Positions 40,468 to 49,756 are shown, counted from the first letter of the stretch. The stretch is DNA of 64,000 nt from Brevibacterium spongiae (GCF_026168515.1 NZ_CP093443.1:2108001-2172000); one strand, 5' to 3'. Notes: generated by a model from the sequence alone, not told the origin. Numbers and translations: made by a program.

Positions 40468-41366
40468 GCCGCTATTCCTTCCTCTTCACCGCACGCTGGC
40501 TCAAGTACATCGCCATGGCGATCATCGTCGTCATCGCCTGCGTGTTCCTCGCCCTCTGGCAGAAGGACCGCCGCGATCAGCGCGAGCAGGAGATCGCCAC
40601 GATCACCGCGAACTATTCGGCCGACCCCGTGGCCCTCGATTCGGTGCTCACGAACCCTGATGCGACGCTGGCGACCACCGAGGAGTGGACGCAGGTGGAG
40701 ATGCGCGGGACGTTCGCCGACGGTGACACGGTGCTCGCCCGCAACCGCACTGTCAACGACACCCCGGGCTTCTACGTCGTGACTCCGCTCGAACTCGCCG
40801 ACGGAACGAAGATCGCCGTGGTCAGGGGCTTCACCTCCGAAAAAGACGAAGTGCCGGCGGCCCCGAGCGGGGAGCAGACCGTCGTCGCACATCTGCGGCC
40901 GGCTCAGGACGGGTCCGAAGATGACAACCCGCAGGGCATGATCAGAGCCATCGACCCGGCCCGGATACCCGGAATGGATGACGCCTACTCCCACGTCTAT
41001 GCCGAGGCCTCATCTGTCGGCTCAGAGGGCGCCATCGAGGACAGGCTGACGCCGCTGCCGATGCCCGAACTCGATCCCGGCAACCATCTGTCCTATATGC
41101 TCCAGTGGTTCGCGTTCGGGATCATGATCATCATCGCCGTGTGGATCTCCGCCCGCAGAGAACGCAAGGCAGCCGCCGAGGCGGCGGCGCGCGGAGGTCA
41201 GGAGAACGAATTCGTCGTCATCGACAAGGCCGCGCTCGACGCCGGTGCGAAGATCAGTCAGCCGGGAAGCCGGTACGGCCGCAACCGGTTCGCTTCCCCC
41301 GGGGTCCACGGACAGGCCGAAGCCGATGAGGACGCGCTGTTCGAGGAACGGTTCCGCTCCCGGTGA
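40464..41366 (+). CDS. SURF1 family cytochrome oxidase assembly protein
   Basis: A 300-residue protein with the SURF1 layout: an N-terminal membrane helix (KYIAMAIIVVIACVFLALWQ), a periplasmic beta domain with GTFADGDTVLARNRT, GFYVVTPLEL and VVRGF, and a C-terminal helix (MLQWFAFGIMIIIAVWI). SURF1 proteins help insert heme a into cytochrome c oxidase. TTG start at 40464 with GGAGG upstream. It suits the heme A genes ctaA and ctaB further along. Confidence 0.9.
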   Translation: MSRYSFLFTARWLKYIAMAIIVVIACVFLALWQKDRRDQREQEIATITANYSADPVALDSVLTNPDATLATTEEWTQVEMRGTFADGDTVLARNRTVNDTPGFYVVTPLELADGTKIAVVRGFTSEKDEVPAAPSGEQTVVAHLRPAQDGSEDDNPQGMIRAIDPARIPGMDDAYSHVYAEASSVGSEGAIEDRLTPLPMPELDPGNHLSYMLQWFAFGIMIIIAVWISARRERKAAAEAAARGGQENEFVVIDKAALDAGAKISQPGSRYGRNRFASPGVHGQAEADEDALFEERFRSR

Positions 41367-41374
41367 ACCGCACC

Positions 41375-41403
41375 CCGGCCTGAGGTGAGGCGCCTCAGGC
41401 CGG
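41375..41403. terminator. Bidirectional hairpin between SURF1 and ABC-F genes
   Basis: An 11-bp perfect stem CCGGCCTGAGG / CCTCAGGCCGG with a 7-nt loop, between convergent stops; followed by a partial repeat (ctcaggccNgagtcacg). Confidence 0.75.
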
Positions 41404-41411
41404 AGTCACGC

Positions 41412-43010
41412 TCAGGCCAGAGTCACGAGGTCGAGGTAGGAGTCGTTCCACAGGTCCTCGTCGCCGTCGGGCAGCAGCAGCACCCGATCCGGGTCGAGCG
41501 CGGATACTGCCCCCTCATCGTGGGTGACGAGCACGATCGCGCCCTCATAGCGGCGGATGGCTGAGAGGATCTCCTCACGCGAAGCCGGGTCGAGGTTGTT
41601 CGTCGGCTCATCGAGCAGAAGCACATTCGCACTCGAGACGACGAGTGTTGCCAGGGCGAGACGCGTCTTCTCACCACCGGAGAGCACTCCGGCGGGCTTG
41701 TGCACATCATCGCCAGAGAACAGGAACGAACCCAGCACATTGCGCACGGCCGTATCGTTCAGGTGCGGTGAGTTGCTGGCCATGTTCTCCAGCACGGTCC
41801 GGTCCAGGTCGAGGGTCTCGTGCTCCTGCGCGTAGTAGCCGAGCTTGAGCCCATGGCCGGGCACGACCTCACCCGAATCGGGGTCGTCGAGTCCGGCGAG
41901 CAGCCGCAGCAGCGTCGTCTTACCCGCACCGTTGTAGCCGAGGATGACGACGCGAGTGCCCTTGTCGATCGCGAGATCGACGCCGGTGAACACCTCGGTC
42001 GAGCCGAAGCTGCGGGACAGACCTTCAGCGGTCAGCGGCACCCGCCCGCAGTCAGCCGGGGCCGGGAAGCGCAGATTCGCGACCTTCTCGGTGGCGCGTT
42101 CGTCCTCGAGCCCGGCGAGCATCCGTTCGGCACGCTTGGCCATCTGCTGGGCGGCCACGGTCTTCGTCGCCTTGGCCATCATCTTGTTCGCCTGAGCGTT
42201 GAGCGCGGCGGCCTTCTTCTCCGCGTTCGCGCGTTCGCGGCGGCGGCGACGCTCATCGTCCTCACGCTGTTTGAGGTAGAGACGGTAGCCCATCGAATAG
42301 ATGTCGATGGTCTGTCGGGTGGCGTCGAGGAAGAACACCTTGTTGACGACTTCGTCGATGAGATCGAGGTCGTGGCTGATGATGACCAATCCCCCGGAGT
42401 ACGCCTTGAGGTGGTCGCGCAGCCACAGCACGGACTCGGCGTCGAGGTGGTTCGTCGGCTCATCGAGGATCATCGTATCCGGAGCCGAGAACAGGATTCG
42501 GGCCAATTCGACACGACGGCGCTGACCGCCGGAGAGGGTTCCGATCTCCTGGTTGATGAGCGTTTCGTCGAGACCGAGATTCGCGGCGATCGCGAAGGCC
42601 TCGGATTCGGCGGCGTACCCGCCGGCGGCGATGAACTCGGCTTCGATGCGCGGATAGCGGTCGATGGCCTTCGTCGCCACCTTCTCATCCGGTGACGCCA
42701 TCTGCCGCTCGGCTTTGCGCAGGCGCTTGACGAGGACGTCGAGTTCGCGGGCCGAGAGGATGCGCTCCATGCCGGTGGCCTCGAGGTCCCCGCTGCGCGG
42801 ATCCTGCGGCAGGTACCCCACGGTTCCGGAGACCGACACGGAGCCTGCGGCGGCCGGGTGTCTGCCCATGATGACCTTTGTCAGGGTGGTTTTGCCTGCA
42901 CCGTTGCGGCCGACGAGACCGACACGGTCTCCTTTGTCCACGCGGAAGGACACCTCGGACATGAGAGTGCGGGCGCCGACGGCGACTTCGAGGCCGGAGG
43001 CCTGAATCAT
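41412..43010 (-). CDS. ABC-F family ATPase
   Basis: A 532-residue protein with two ABC domains and no membrane segment: Walker A GRNGAGKTTLTK and GYNGAGKTTLLRLL; signatures LSGGQRRRVELARIL and LSGGEKTRLALATLV; Walker B LDEPTNHLD and LDEPTNNLD. Between them lies a charged coiled-coil linker (residues about 240-310). ABC-F proteins act on the ribosome E site, in translation control or antibiotic protection. The start overlaps the RNase H stop by 4 bp. Confidence 0.93.
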   Translation of the reverse strand: MIQASGLEVAVGARTLMSEVSFRVDKGDRVGLVGRNGAGKTTLTKVIMGRHPAAAGSVSVSGTVGYLPQDPRSGDLEATGMERILSARELDVLVKRLRKAERQMASPDEKVATKAIDRYPRIEAEFIAAGGYAAESEAFAIAANLGLDETLINQEIGTLSGGQRRRVELARILFSAPDTMILDEPTNHLDAESVLWLRDHLKAYSGGLVIISHDLDLIDEVVNKVFFLDATRQTIDIYSMGYRLYLKQREDDERRRRRERANAEKKAAALNAQANKMMAKATKTVAAQQMAKRAERMLAGLEDERATEKVANLRFPAPADCGRVPLTAEGLSRSFGSTEVFTGVDLAIDKGTRVVILGYNGAGKTTLLRLLAGLDDPDSGEVVPGHGLKLGYYAQEHETLDLDRTVLENMASNSPHLNDTAVRNVLGSFLFSGDDVHKPAGVLSGGEKTRLALATLVVSSANVLLLDEPTNNLDPASREEILSAIRRYEGAIVLVTHDEGAVSALDPDRVLLLPDGDEDLWNDSYLDLVTLA

Positions 43011-43735
43011 TCTGTCTCCAAACTGCGGCCGATGAGTTCGGCCAGGAATTCTTGCGGGTGGACGCCGCGGGCCTTCGCCCTGGCGACGAGTTCGTCTGCG
43101 ATATGAGTGGGTACGCGGGTCGAGACGACGGTCGTCGCAGACCCATCACCGGCACTGCTGGAACCGGCATCGGCAGCCACGGTGGAAGCCGACCCCGCGT
43201 CTTCGGCCTCTGACGCGGCTGCGTCAGCGGATCCGGATGCTGCGGCGGGCGCGAGAGCCTCGGGCGTCCCCGCGGGGACGTATCCGGGGCCCTCGGGCAC
43301 GGCGGTGCCCTTCTGGTAGGCGGTTGCAGCGGCGCGGGCACGGTCGTCGGCGGCCTCGTTCATTGCATGGTTGCTGTGGCCCTTGACCCATTCGAACTCG
43401 ACGTCGCGGCCCTTGAGCGCCGCATCGAGGAGTTCGAGAAGATCCTTGTTGAGGACCTCCATGCCGTCGGCTTTCTTCCAGCCCTTGCGCTTCCAGCCGG
43501 GCATCCATTTGGTCAGCGCGTTGATGACGTATTGGGAATCGCAGAACACCTTGAGATCTTCATCGGCATCGGCCGTCGAGTTGAGGAGGTCGAGCACGGC
43601 CATGAGCTCACCGCGGTTGTTCGTCGCATTCTTCCACCCGCCGGCGTGCCAGCAGTCGTCGTCGATGTACCAGGCCCACCCGGCCGGGCCGGGGTTGCCG
43701 AGCGCGGAGCCGTCGGCGGCAGCGATGATCGTCAA
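43007..43735 (-). CDS. Ribonuclease HI fused to a C-terminal ribbon-helix-helix-like domain
   Basis: A 242-residue protein. Residues 1-140 are RNase HI with the complete DEDD set: D8 (AAADGSALGNPG), E43 (NNRGELMAVLDLL), D66 (VFCDSQYV) and D130 (NEAADDRA), and H120 in KGHSNH. Residues 146-203 are an Ala/Ser/Glu linker with one V-P-A-G-T palindrome copy. Residues 204-242 (STRVPTHIADELVARAKARG, then HPQEFLAELIGRSLE) look like a CopG/Arc-type domain. I choose the TTG at 43735 with AAGGAG 5 nt upstream over the ATG at 43771. It removes RNA from RNA-DNA hybrids. Confidence 0.88.
   Translation of the reverse strand: MTIIAAADGSALGNPGPAGWAWYIDDDCWHAGGWKNATNNRGELMAVLDLLNSTADADEDLKVFCDSQYVINALTKWMPGWKRKGWKKADGMEVLNKDLLELLDAALKGRDVEFEWVKGHSNHAMNEAADDRARAAATAYQKGTAVPEGPGYVPAGTPEALAPAAASGSADAAASEAEDAGSASTVAADAGSSSAGDGSATTVVSTRVPTHIADELVARAKARGVHPQEFLAELIGRSLETE
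43266..43279. repeat. GTCCCCGCGGGGAC palindrome in the RNase H linker
   Basis: A perfect copy, coding V-P-A-G-T between the RNase H and C-terminal domains. Confidence 0.92.
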
Positions 43736-43825
43736 TGGTTCTCCTTGGAAAGTCGGCTTCCATTCTTTCACGCCGCACCCGAACTCGACGTCCGCGGGTC
43801 GGTGATCTCCATGACCCCGGCACAG

Positions 43826-43880
43826 ACAGATCGCCGAGGCGGGAGTGACCTTCTCGGGTCACCCCACCTCGGCGATCTGT
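43826..43880 (-). terminator. Long hairpin downstream of the SUF operon
   Basis: Arms of 24-25 nt, acagatcgccgaggcggg... at 43826-43850 and its complement at 43857-43880, with one bulge and one wobble, 6-nt loop. It is 53 bp past the sufT stop and before the RNase H gene. Confidence 0.8.
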
Positions 43881-43888
43881 TCGTCTGC

Positions 43889-43902
43889 GTCCCCGCGGGG
43901 AC
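43889..43902. repeat. Intergenic GTCCCCGCGGGGAC palindrome
   Basis: A perfect copy (extended GCGTCC...GGACGC) between the SUF terminator hairpin and the sufT stop. Confidence 0.92.
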
Positions 43903-43932
43903 GCTTCGCTCATCGAATCGTCGATGCCGGAT

Positions 43933-44268
43933 TCAGATGTTGAACCCCAGCGCCCGCATCTGTTCGCGACCGTCTTCGGTGATCTTCTCCGGACCCCATG
44001 GCGGCATCCAGACCCAGTTGATGCGGTAGGCGGGCACGATGCCCTCCAGCGACTGGGCGGTCTGATCCTCGATGACGTCGGTCAGCGGGCAGGCCGCCGA
44101 GGTCAGTGTCATCTCGATGACAGCGGTGCCGTCGTCTTCGACCGAGAGGCCGTAGACGAGGCCGAGGTCGACGATGTTGACACCGAGCTCGGGGTCGACG
44201 ACATCCATCATCGCTTCGCGCACTTCGTCGACGCTGGCATTCTGCGGAGCGTCTATGACTTCAGGCAT
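43933..44268 (-). CDS. sufT: Metal-sulfur cluster assembly factor (SufT/MIP18-like, DUF59)
   Basis: A 111-residue MIP18-family protein: DPELGVNIVDLGLVYGL, MTLTSAACPLTDVI with the conserved Cys, and WMPPWGPEKITEDG. SufT helps Fe-S cluster maturation. Last gene of the suf operon, overlapping sufU by 8 bp; AGGAGAAACACC precedes the ATG. Matches M. tuberculosis Rv1466. Confidence 0.92.
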   Translation of the reverse strand: MPEVIDAPQNASVDEVREAMMDVVDPELGVNIVDLGLVYGLSVEDDGTAVIEMTLTSAACPLTDVIEDQTAQSLEGIVPAYRINWVWMPPWGPEKITEDGREQMRALGFNI

Positions 44269-44740
44269 GGTGTTTCTCCTCACGAGCTGCTTGTGCTTGG
44301 TTGAGTGCGTCCTTGAACGCCATCCACGCCAGGAGAGCGCATTTGATCCTGGCGGGGAACTTCGACACTCCCGTGAACGCCGCGGCGTCTCCGAGAATGG
44401 CCTCATCCGCTTCCATTGTCCCACGAGAGTGCATGAGTTCGTGGAACGCCGATTCGATCTCCAGCATCTGCTCCACCGAGGCGTCGGCGGCCAGTTCGGA
44501 CAGCACCGATGCCGAGGCCATCGAGATCGAACAGCCGTCACCGCTCCACCGCACCGCGATGTGACCGTCCTCTGCCAGTTCGGTCTCGAGTTCGATCTCA
44601 TCACCGCAGGTCGGATTGACCTGGTGCGAATAGCCGTGGCGACCGGTCGCCGCGTCGCGGAGCAGCGCTGTGTTGCCGGTGCGTGCCCGCGACTGGTCGA
44701 GGATGACCTGTTGGTAGAGCTGCTGCATCTCTGTGCTCAT
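44261..44740 (-). CDS. sufU: Fe-S cluster assembly sulfurtransferase SufU
   Basis: A 159-residue IscU-like protein with the SufU zinc ligands: Cys/Asp in NPTCGDEIE, Cys in GDGCSISMASASVL and Cys in IKCALLAWMAF. SufU accepts persulfide sulfur from SufS and passes it to SufBCD. It is 16 nt downstream of sufS. Confidence 0.94.
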   Translation of the reverse strand: MSTEMQQLYQQVILDQSRARTGNTALLRDAATGRHGYSHQVNPTCGDEIELETELAEDGHIAVRWSGDGCSISMASASVLSELAADASVEQMLEIESAFHELMHSRGTMEADEAILGDAAAFTGVSKFPARIKCALLAWMAFKDALNQAQAAREEKHHA

Positions 44741-44756
44741 CGCTTCACTGCCCCTC

Positions 44757-46007
44757 TCAGTCGACCCCGAAGAACGGACGCACCTCGGCCAAAGCGGTCA
44801 GGAAGCGTTCGCAGTCTTCGACATTGTTGTACAGATACGTGCTCGCCCGCGTCGAGGCGGTGACTCCGAAACGGCGGTGCAGCGGCTGCGCGCAGTGATG
44901 GCCCACGCGCACGGCCACGCCTTGGGAGTCGAGATACTGTCCGACGTCGTGGGCGTGGACGCCGTCGACGTCGAACGCCACGGTTCCGATCCGCTCTGCG
45001 GCGTCTCCGAGCACCCGGATGCCGGGGATCGTCGCGACTCCGTCGAGCAGGAGCCGACCGAGCTCCTTCTCATGTTCGAAGACGTTCTCCAGCCCCACCT
45101 CGGCGAGGTAGCCGATCGCAGTCGCGAACGCCGCGACCTCGGCGACCGGCTGGGTGCCGGCTTCGAAACGTTGCGGGGCGGGCATGAACTCCGCGGACTC
45201 CATGGTCACCGTGGTGATCATGGACCCTCCGGTGAGCACCGGCGGCAGCGTGTTCAGCAGTTCGGACTTCCCCCACAGCACTCCGAGTCCGGTGGGACCG
45301 AGCGCCTTATGAGCGGAGAAGGCCGCGAAGTCGACGTCGAGGGTCGGGAAGTCCACGGGCATGTGCGGGACGGACTGGCAGGCGTCGAGGACGACCAAGG
45401 CGCCGACGGCGCGAGCCCGATCGACGAGGCGGTTGACCGGGTTGATCGTGCCGAGCACGTTGGACACGTGTGTGAAGGCGAGCACCTTAGTCGTCTCATC
45501 GACGATCGTGTCCAGCTCGGACAGGTCGAGCTCACCGGCGTCGGTCACCGGCAGCCAGCGCAGCTGTGCTCCGGTCGATGCGGCAAGCTGCTGCCACGGC
45601 ACGAGATTCGCGTGATGCTCCATCTCCGTGATGACGATCGAGTCGTCGGGTCCGAGGGCGAAGCGCTGCGCGTCCTCTCCCCCGAAGCCGCGGCTGGCCC
45701 GGTCGAAGCCCATGGCGACGATGTTGAGTGCCTCGGTGGCGTTCTTCGTCCAGCACACCTGTTCCGGTGTCCCGCCGACGAAGTCCGCGACGGCGATGCG
45801 TCCGTTCTCGAACACGTCCGTGGCTTCGACGGCCAGGGAGTGCGCACCCCGATGAACGGCGGCGTTGCGCTGTCCGTAGTACTCCACGAAGGTGTCGATG
45901 ACGCATTGCGGCTTCTGCGATGTCGCCCCCGAGTCGAGATACGACAGCGGCGACTCCCCGACCCTCACATCGAGGATCGGGAAGTCGCCCCTCAGACGTG
46001 AGAACAT
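44757..46007 (-). CDS. sufS: Cysteine desulfurase SufS
   Basis: A 416-residue class V aminotransferase-fold enzyme. The PLP Lys is in FSAHKALGPTGLGVL, His in EMEHHANLVPWQ, and the active-site Cys in VGHHCAQPLHRRFG. It takes sulfur from cysteine as an enzyme persulfide. It shares one base with the sufC stop. Confidence 0.95.
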   Translation of the reverse strand: MFSRLRGDFPILDVRVGESPLSYLDSGATSQKPQCVIDTFVEYYGQRNAAVHRGAHSLAVEATDVFENGRIAVADFVGGTPEQVCWTKNATEALNIVAMGFDRASRGFGGEDAQRFALGPDDSIVITEMEHHANLVPWQQLAASTGAQLRWLPVTDAGELDLSELDTIVDETTKVLAFTHVSNVLGTINPVNRLVDRARAVGALVVLDACQSVPHMPVDFPTLDVDFAAFSAHKALGPTGLGVLWGKSELLNTLPPVLTGGSMITTVTMESAEFMPAPQRFEAGTQPVAEVAAFATAIGYLAEVGLENVFEHEKELGRLLLDGVATIPGIRVLGDAAERIGTVAFDVDGVHAHDVGQYLDSQGVAVRVGHHCAQPLHRRFGVTASTRASTYLYNNVEDCERFLTALAEVRPFFGVD

Positions 46008-46765
46008 CAGACGCCGGCGGTGAAGAAGCGGTCGTAGCCTTCGTTCTCGAGGCGTTCGGCCAGCTCCGGTCCGCCTTCCTCTGCGACCTTGCCGTTGATG
46101 ATCACGTGGACGTGATCGGGCTTGATGTAGTTGAGGATGCGGGTGTAGTGGGTGATGAGCATGACGCCGACGTCGGTGGCGTCCTTGACGCGGTTGACGC
46201 CCTCGGAGACGATGCGCAGCGCGTCGACGTCGAGGCCGGAGTCGGTCTCGTCGAGGACGGCGAACTTCGGCTTGAGCATCTCGAGCTGGAGGATCTCGTG
46301 ACGCTTCTTCTCGCCGCCGGAGAAGCCTTCGTTGACGTTGCGCGAGGCGAATGCAGGATCCACGCGCAGGTCCTCCATGGCCTGCTTGAGGTCCTTCGTC
46401 CAGTTGCGGAGCTTCGGAGCCTCACCGTCGATGGCGGTCTTGGCCGAACGGAGGAAGTTCGTCACTGTCACGCCGGGGACCTCGACGGGGTACTGCATGG
46501 CCAGGAACAGACCGGCCTTGGCGCGCTCGTCGACGGACATGTCGAGCACGTCTTCACCGTCGAGGGTGACCGAACCGGAGGTCACTTCGTACTTCGGGTG
46601 GCCGGCCAGGGCGTAGGCCAAGGTCGACTTGCCGGAGCCGTTGGGGCCCATGATGGCGTGCGTCTCGTTCGAGTCGATGACGAGGTTGATGCCGTTGAGG
46701 ATGGGCTTGAGTCCGGTGTCGGTGTTGACACCGACGTGCAGGTCTTCGATCTTGAGAGTGGACAT
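46007..46765 (-). CDS. sufC: Fe-S cluster assembly ATPase SufC
   Basis: A 252-residue ABC-type ATPase: GPNGSGKSTLAYALAGHP (Walker A), FSGGEKKRHEILQLEML (signature), FAVLDETDSGLD (Walker B). SufC drives the SufBCD scaffold. ATG at 46765 with AAGGATCATT upstream; the longer frame at its N-terminus is not conserved. Confidence 0.95.
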   Translation of the reverse strand: MSTLKIEDLHVGVNTDTGLKPILNGINLVIDSNETHAIMGPNGSGKSTLAYALAGHPKYEVTSGSVTLDGEDVLDMSVDERAKAGLFLAMQYPVEVPGVTVTNFLRSAKTAIDGEAPKLRNWTKDLKQAMEDLRVDPAFASRNVNEGFSGGEKKRHEILQLEMLKPKFAVLDETDSGLDVDALRIVSEGVNRVKDATDVGVMLITHYTRILNYIKPDHVHVIINGKVAEEGGPELAERLENEGYDRFFTAGV

Positions 46766-46790
46766 AATGATCCTTTTCTGAATTCGTGGG

Positions 46791-47114
46791 TCAGTTGAGA
46801 GTGGTGTTCGGGTCGACGAGGATGCGCCCGGCGATCTCTTTGCAGTCATAGACCGCGACGGGTTCGAAGGCCGGCGGGTTCACCGGCTTGCCCGTTGCGA
46901 GATCGAACTGGGAACCGTGCAGCCAGCACTCGATGGTGCAGCCTTCGACCTCCCCCTCGGCGAGTGAGACCTCGCCGTGGGTGCACAGGTCGTCGACGGC
47001 GTGGATCGTGCCGTCGGAATCGCGAGCGAGGCAGATCTCGAACTCGTCGATCTCGATGCGCATCGTCCCGCCGGGCTCCACCTCATCGGTGGCGGCCACG
47101 TCGATCATGGTCAC
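46791..47114 (-). CDS. Rieske-type [2Fe-2S] ferredoxin in the suf operon
   Basis: A 107-residue Rieske protein: LCTHGEVSLAEG and CWLHGSQFDLATGKP supply the Cys-His pairs of a [2Fe-2S] cluster. It resembles the ferredoxin component of ring-hydroxylating dioxygenases but lies between sufD and sufC, as in other Actinobacteria, so it is probably an electron donor or Fe-S reporter in assembly. The GTG at 47114 overlaps the sufD stop by 4 bp and has GGAG 6 nt upstream; ATG 47108 is the alternative. Confidence 0.9.
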   Translation of the reverse strand: MTMIDVAATDEVEPGGTMRIEIDEFEICLARDSDGTIHAVDDLCTHGEVSLAEGEVEGCTIECWLHGSQFDLATGKPVNPPAFEPVAVYDCKEIAGRILVDPNTTLN

Positions 47115-48286
47115 AGAACGCTCCGGGACAGCTCTTCCTCGATGCGTTCGTTGAGCACGTCTTCGATCTCGGGCACCTGGATCTTCTGGATCACTTCGTT
47201 GAAGAATCCGCGCACCACGAGCCGGCGGGCGACCTCCTCGGGGATGCCGCGGCTCATGAGGTAGAACAGGTGCTCCTCATCGAAGCGGCCGGTCGAGGAT
47301 GCGTGGCCGGCTCCGGCGATGTCACCGGTCTCGATCTCGAGGTTCGGCACGGAGTCCGCGCGGGCCCCATCGGTGAGGATGAGGTTCCGGTTGAGCTCGT
47401 ACGTGTCGATGTCGAGCGCCTCGGGACGGATGAGCACATCGCCGATCCAGACGCTGCGCGCGTCCTTGCCCTGAAGTGCGCCCTTGTAGTGGACGTTCGA
47501 CTTGGCCTTCGGCGTGTTGTGGTCGATGTACGTGCGGTGCTCGAGGTGCTGACCGGCATCGGCGAAGTAGAGTCCGAGCAGCTCGGCGTCTCCCCCGGCC
47601 GCGGAGTAGCGCACATTCGTGTTCAGACGCACGATGTCACCGCCGAGGGTGATGTGGATGTGCTTGAGCTTCGCGTCCTTGCCCACGATCGCATCGTGCT
47701 GGGCGAGGTGCTGAGTGCCGTCGTCCCACAGCTGCAGCGAGACGAAGGTGACGTCGGCGCCGTCTCCGACGACGAGGGAGACGAGCTCGGAGTACCGAGC
47801 GAGTCCCTCGTGTTCGACGACGATGGTCGCCTTCGAGTTCGCCCCGACGGACACGACCACATGGCCGTGGCCCAGCGTGTCACCGGTGCCGTCGGCATGG
47901 ATGATCGCGGCCCGCTCGAGTTCGGTGTCGGCAGGGATCGAGTAGTGCGTCACGGCCGATGCGCGGTTGGCAGCGACGACGGCAGCACGGTCCTCCGGCT
48001 CGAGGATGCCCAGTTCCTGGGCGGATTCGAGCGAGATCTCCTCGACGGAGATTCCGGCGGGCAGGTCCGCGTCGATCTTCAGCTTCGCCTCGGTGGCAGC
48101 ATCGGCGAAGAAGTCGCTGATCTTGCGCACGGGCGAGAAGCGCCACTCCTCTTCCCGTCCGGTGGGCACCGGGAAGTCGGCGACATCGAAGCTTCGGGTG
48201 CGGGTGTCCCGCTTCGAATCGGGCACCTGGACGTCGGAACCGTGCGAGTGCTCCGAGAGGCCAAGCGGATTGGTGGTATCAGTCAC
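47111..48286 (-). CDS. sufD: Fe-S cluster assembly protein SufD
   Basis: A 391-residue beta-helix scaffold subunit: VHYKGALQGKDARSVW, conserved C-terminal [20 protein letters not shown] and EEVARRLVVRGFF. Partner of SufB and SufC. AAGGAGTAAATCTGTG precedes the start region; 39 nt after sufB. Confidence 0.94.
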   Translation of the reverse strand: MTDTTNPLGLSEHSHGSDVQVPDSKRDTRTRSFDVADFPVPTGREEEWRFSPVRKISDFFADAATEAKLKIDADLPAGISVEEISLESAQELGILEPEDRAAVVAANRASAVTHYSIPADTELERAAIIHADGTGDTLGHGHVVVSVGANSKATIVVEHEGLARYSELVSLVVGDGADVTFVSLQLWDDGTQHLAQHDAIVGKDAKLKHIHITLGGDIVRLNTNVRYSAAGGDAELLGLYFADAGQHLEHRTYIDHNTPKAKSNVHYKGALQGKDARSVWIGDVLIRPEALDIDTYELNRNLILTDGARADSVPNLEIETGDIAGAGHASSTGRFDEEHLFYLMSRGIPEEVARRLVVRGFFNEVIQKIQVPEIEDVLNERIEEELSRSVL

Positions 48287-48325
48287 AGATTTACTCCTTT
48301 GGGTGCAGTGGGTGCAGACAGGGCC

Positions 48326-49756
48326 TCAGCCCACTGCGCCTTCCATCTGCAGTTCGATGAGGCGGTTGAGTTCGAGGGCGTACTCCATCGGGAGCTCGCG
48401 CGCGATCGGCTCGACGAAGCCGCGCACGATCATCGCCATCGCCTCGGTCTCCTCCATGCCGCGGGACATGAGGTAGAAGAGCTGGTCCTCGCTCACCTTC
48501 GACACTGTGGCCTCGTGGCCGAGCGTGACGTCGTCCTCGCGGATGTCGATGTAGGGGTACGTGTCCGAACGGGAGACGTTGTCGACGAGCAGGGCGTCGC
48601 AGAGGACGTTGTTCGACGAGCCCTCAGCGCCCGGGTGGACGTGGACGAGTCCGCGGTAGCCTGCACGGCCGCCGCCTCGAGCCACCGACTTCGACACGAT
48701 CGACGAATGGGTGTGCGGAGCGGCGTGGACCATCTTCGCACCGGTGTCCTGGTGCTGTCCCTCGCCGGCGAAGGCGACCGACAGCGTCTCACCGCGAGCA
48801 TGCTCGCCGGTGAGCCAAATGGCCGGGTACTTCATCGTCACCTTCGAGCCGATGTTGCCGTCGACCCATTCCATGGAAGCGCCCTCTTCGGCGATGGCGC
48901 GCTTGGTGACCAGGTTGTACACGTTGTTCGACCAGTTCTGGATCGTCGTGTAGCGGACCTTCGCATCCTTCTTCGCGATGATCTCGACGACGGCCGAGTG
49001 CAGGGAGTCGGTCTTGTAGATCGGCGCGGTGCAGCCCTCGACGTAGTGGACCGAGGATCCTTCGTCGGCGATGATGAGGGTGCGCTCGAACTGACCCATG
49101 TTCTCCGTGTTGATCCGGAAGTAGGCCTGCAACGGGATCTCGACGTGAACGCCCTTGGGGACGTAGACGAAGGAACCGCCGGACCAGACCGCGGTGTTCA
49201 GTGCAGCGAACTTGTTGTCACCGGAGGGGATGATCGAGCCGAAGTACTCTTCGAAGATCTCCGGGTGCTCGCGCAGACCCGTGTCGGTGTCCATGAAGAT
49301 GACACCCTGAGCCTCGAGCTCCTCGTTGATCTGGTGGTAGACGACCTCGGACTCGTACTGAGCGGCGACACCGGCGACGAGGCGCTGCTTCTCCGCCTCG
49401 GGAATGCCGAGCCGGTCATAGGTGTTGCGGATGTCCTCGGGCAGGTCCTCCCAGGAGGTCGCCTGCCCCTCGGTGGAGCGCACGAAGTACTTGATGTCGG
49501 CGAAGTCGATTCCGGTGAGGTCGGCGCCCCAGTTGGGCATCGGCTTCTTGTCGAACAGGCGCAGGGCCTTGAGCCGACGCTTGAGCATCCACTCGGGTTC
49601 GTCCTTGAGCTTCGAGATGTTTCGCACGACGTCTTCGCTGAGTCCGCGGACCGCGGTCGCGCCGGCGTCGTTCTCGTCGTGCCAACCGTATGCGTACTGC
49701 CCGAGGTCCTTGAGCTCGGGATTCGCATCGATGATCCGATTGCCTGTGTCAGTCAT
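48326..49756 (-). CDS. sufB: Fe-S cluster assembly protein SufB
   Basis: A 476-residue scaffold subunit, the usual length without an intein (the M. tuberculosis homologue has one). Seen: [32 protein letters not shown] with the conserved Cys, [13 protein letters not shown] and [20 protein letters not shown]. It builds the cluster with SufC/SufD. It overlaps the sufR stop by 4 bp; AAGGAGG precedes the ATG. Confidence 0.96.
   Translation of the reverse strand: MTDTGNRIIDANPELKDLGQYAYGWHDENDAGATAVRGLSEDVVRNISKLKDEPEWMLKRRLKALRLFDKKPMPNWGADLTGIDFADIKYFVRSTEGQATSWEDLPEDIRNTYDRLGIPEAEKQRLVAGVAAQYESEVVYHQINEELEAQGVIFMDTDTGLREHPEIFEEYFGSIIPSGDNKFAALNTAVWSGGSFVYVPKGVHVEIPLQAYFRINTENMGQFERTLIIADEGSSVHYVEGCTAPIYKTDSLHSAVVEIIAKKDAKVRYTTIQNWSNNVYNLVTKRAIAEEGASMEWVDGNIGSKVTMKYPAIWLTGEHARGETLSVAFAGEGQHQDTGAKMVHAAPHTHSSIVSKSVARGGGRAGYRGLVHVHPGAEGSSNNVLCDALLVDNVSRSDTYPYIDIREDDVTLGHEATVSKVSEDQLFYLMSRGMEETEAMAMIVRGFVEPIARELPMEYALELNRLIELQMEGAVG

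Noticed and set aside
48326..49756. Intein in SufB
   Set aside because: The protein has the standard 476-residue length and no splicing motifs.
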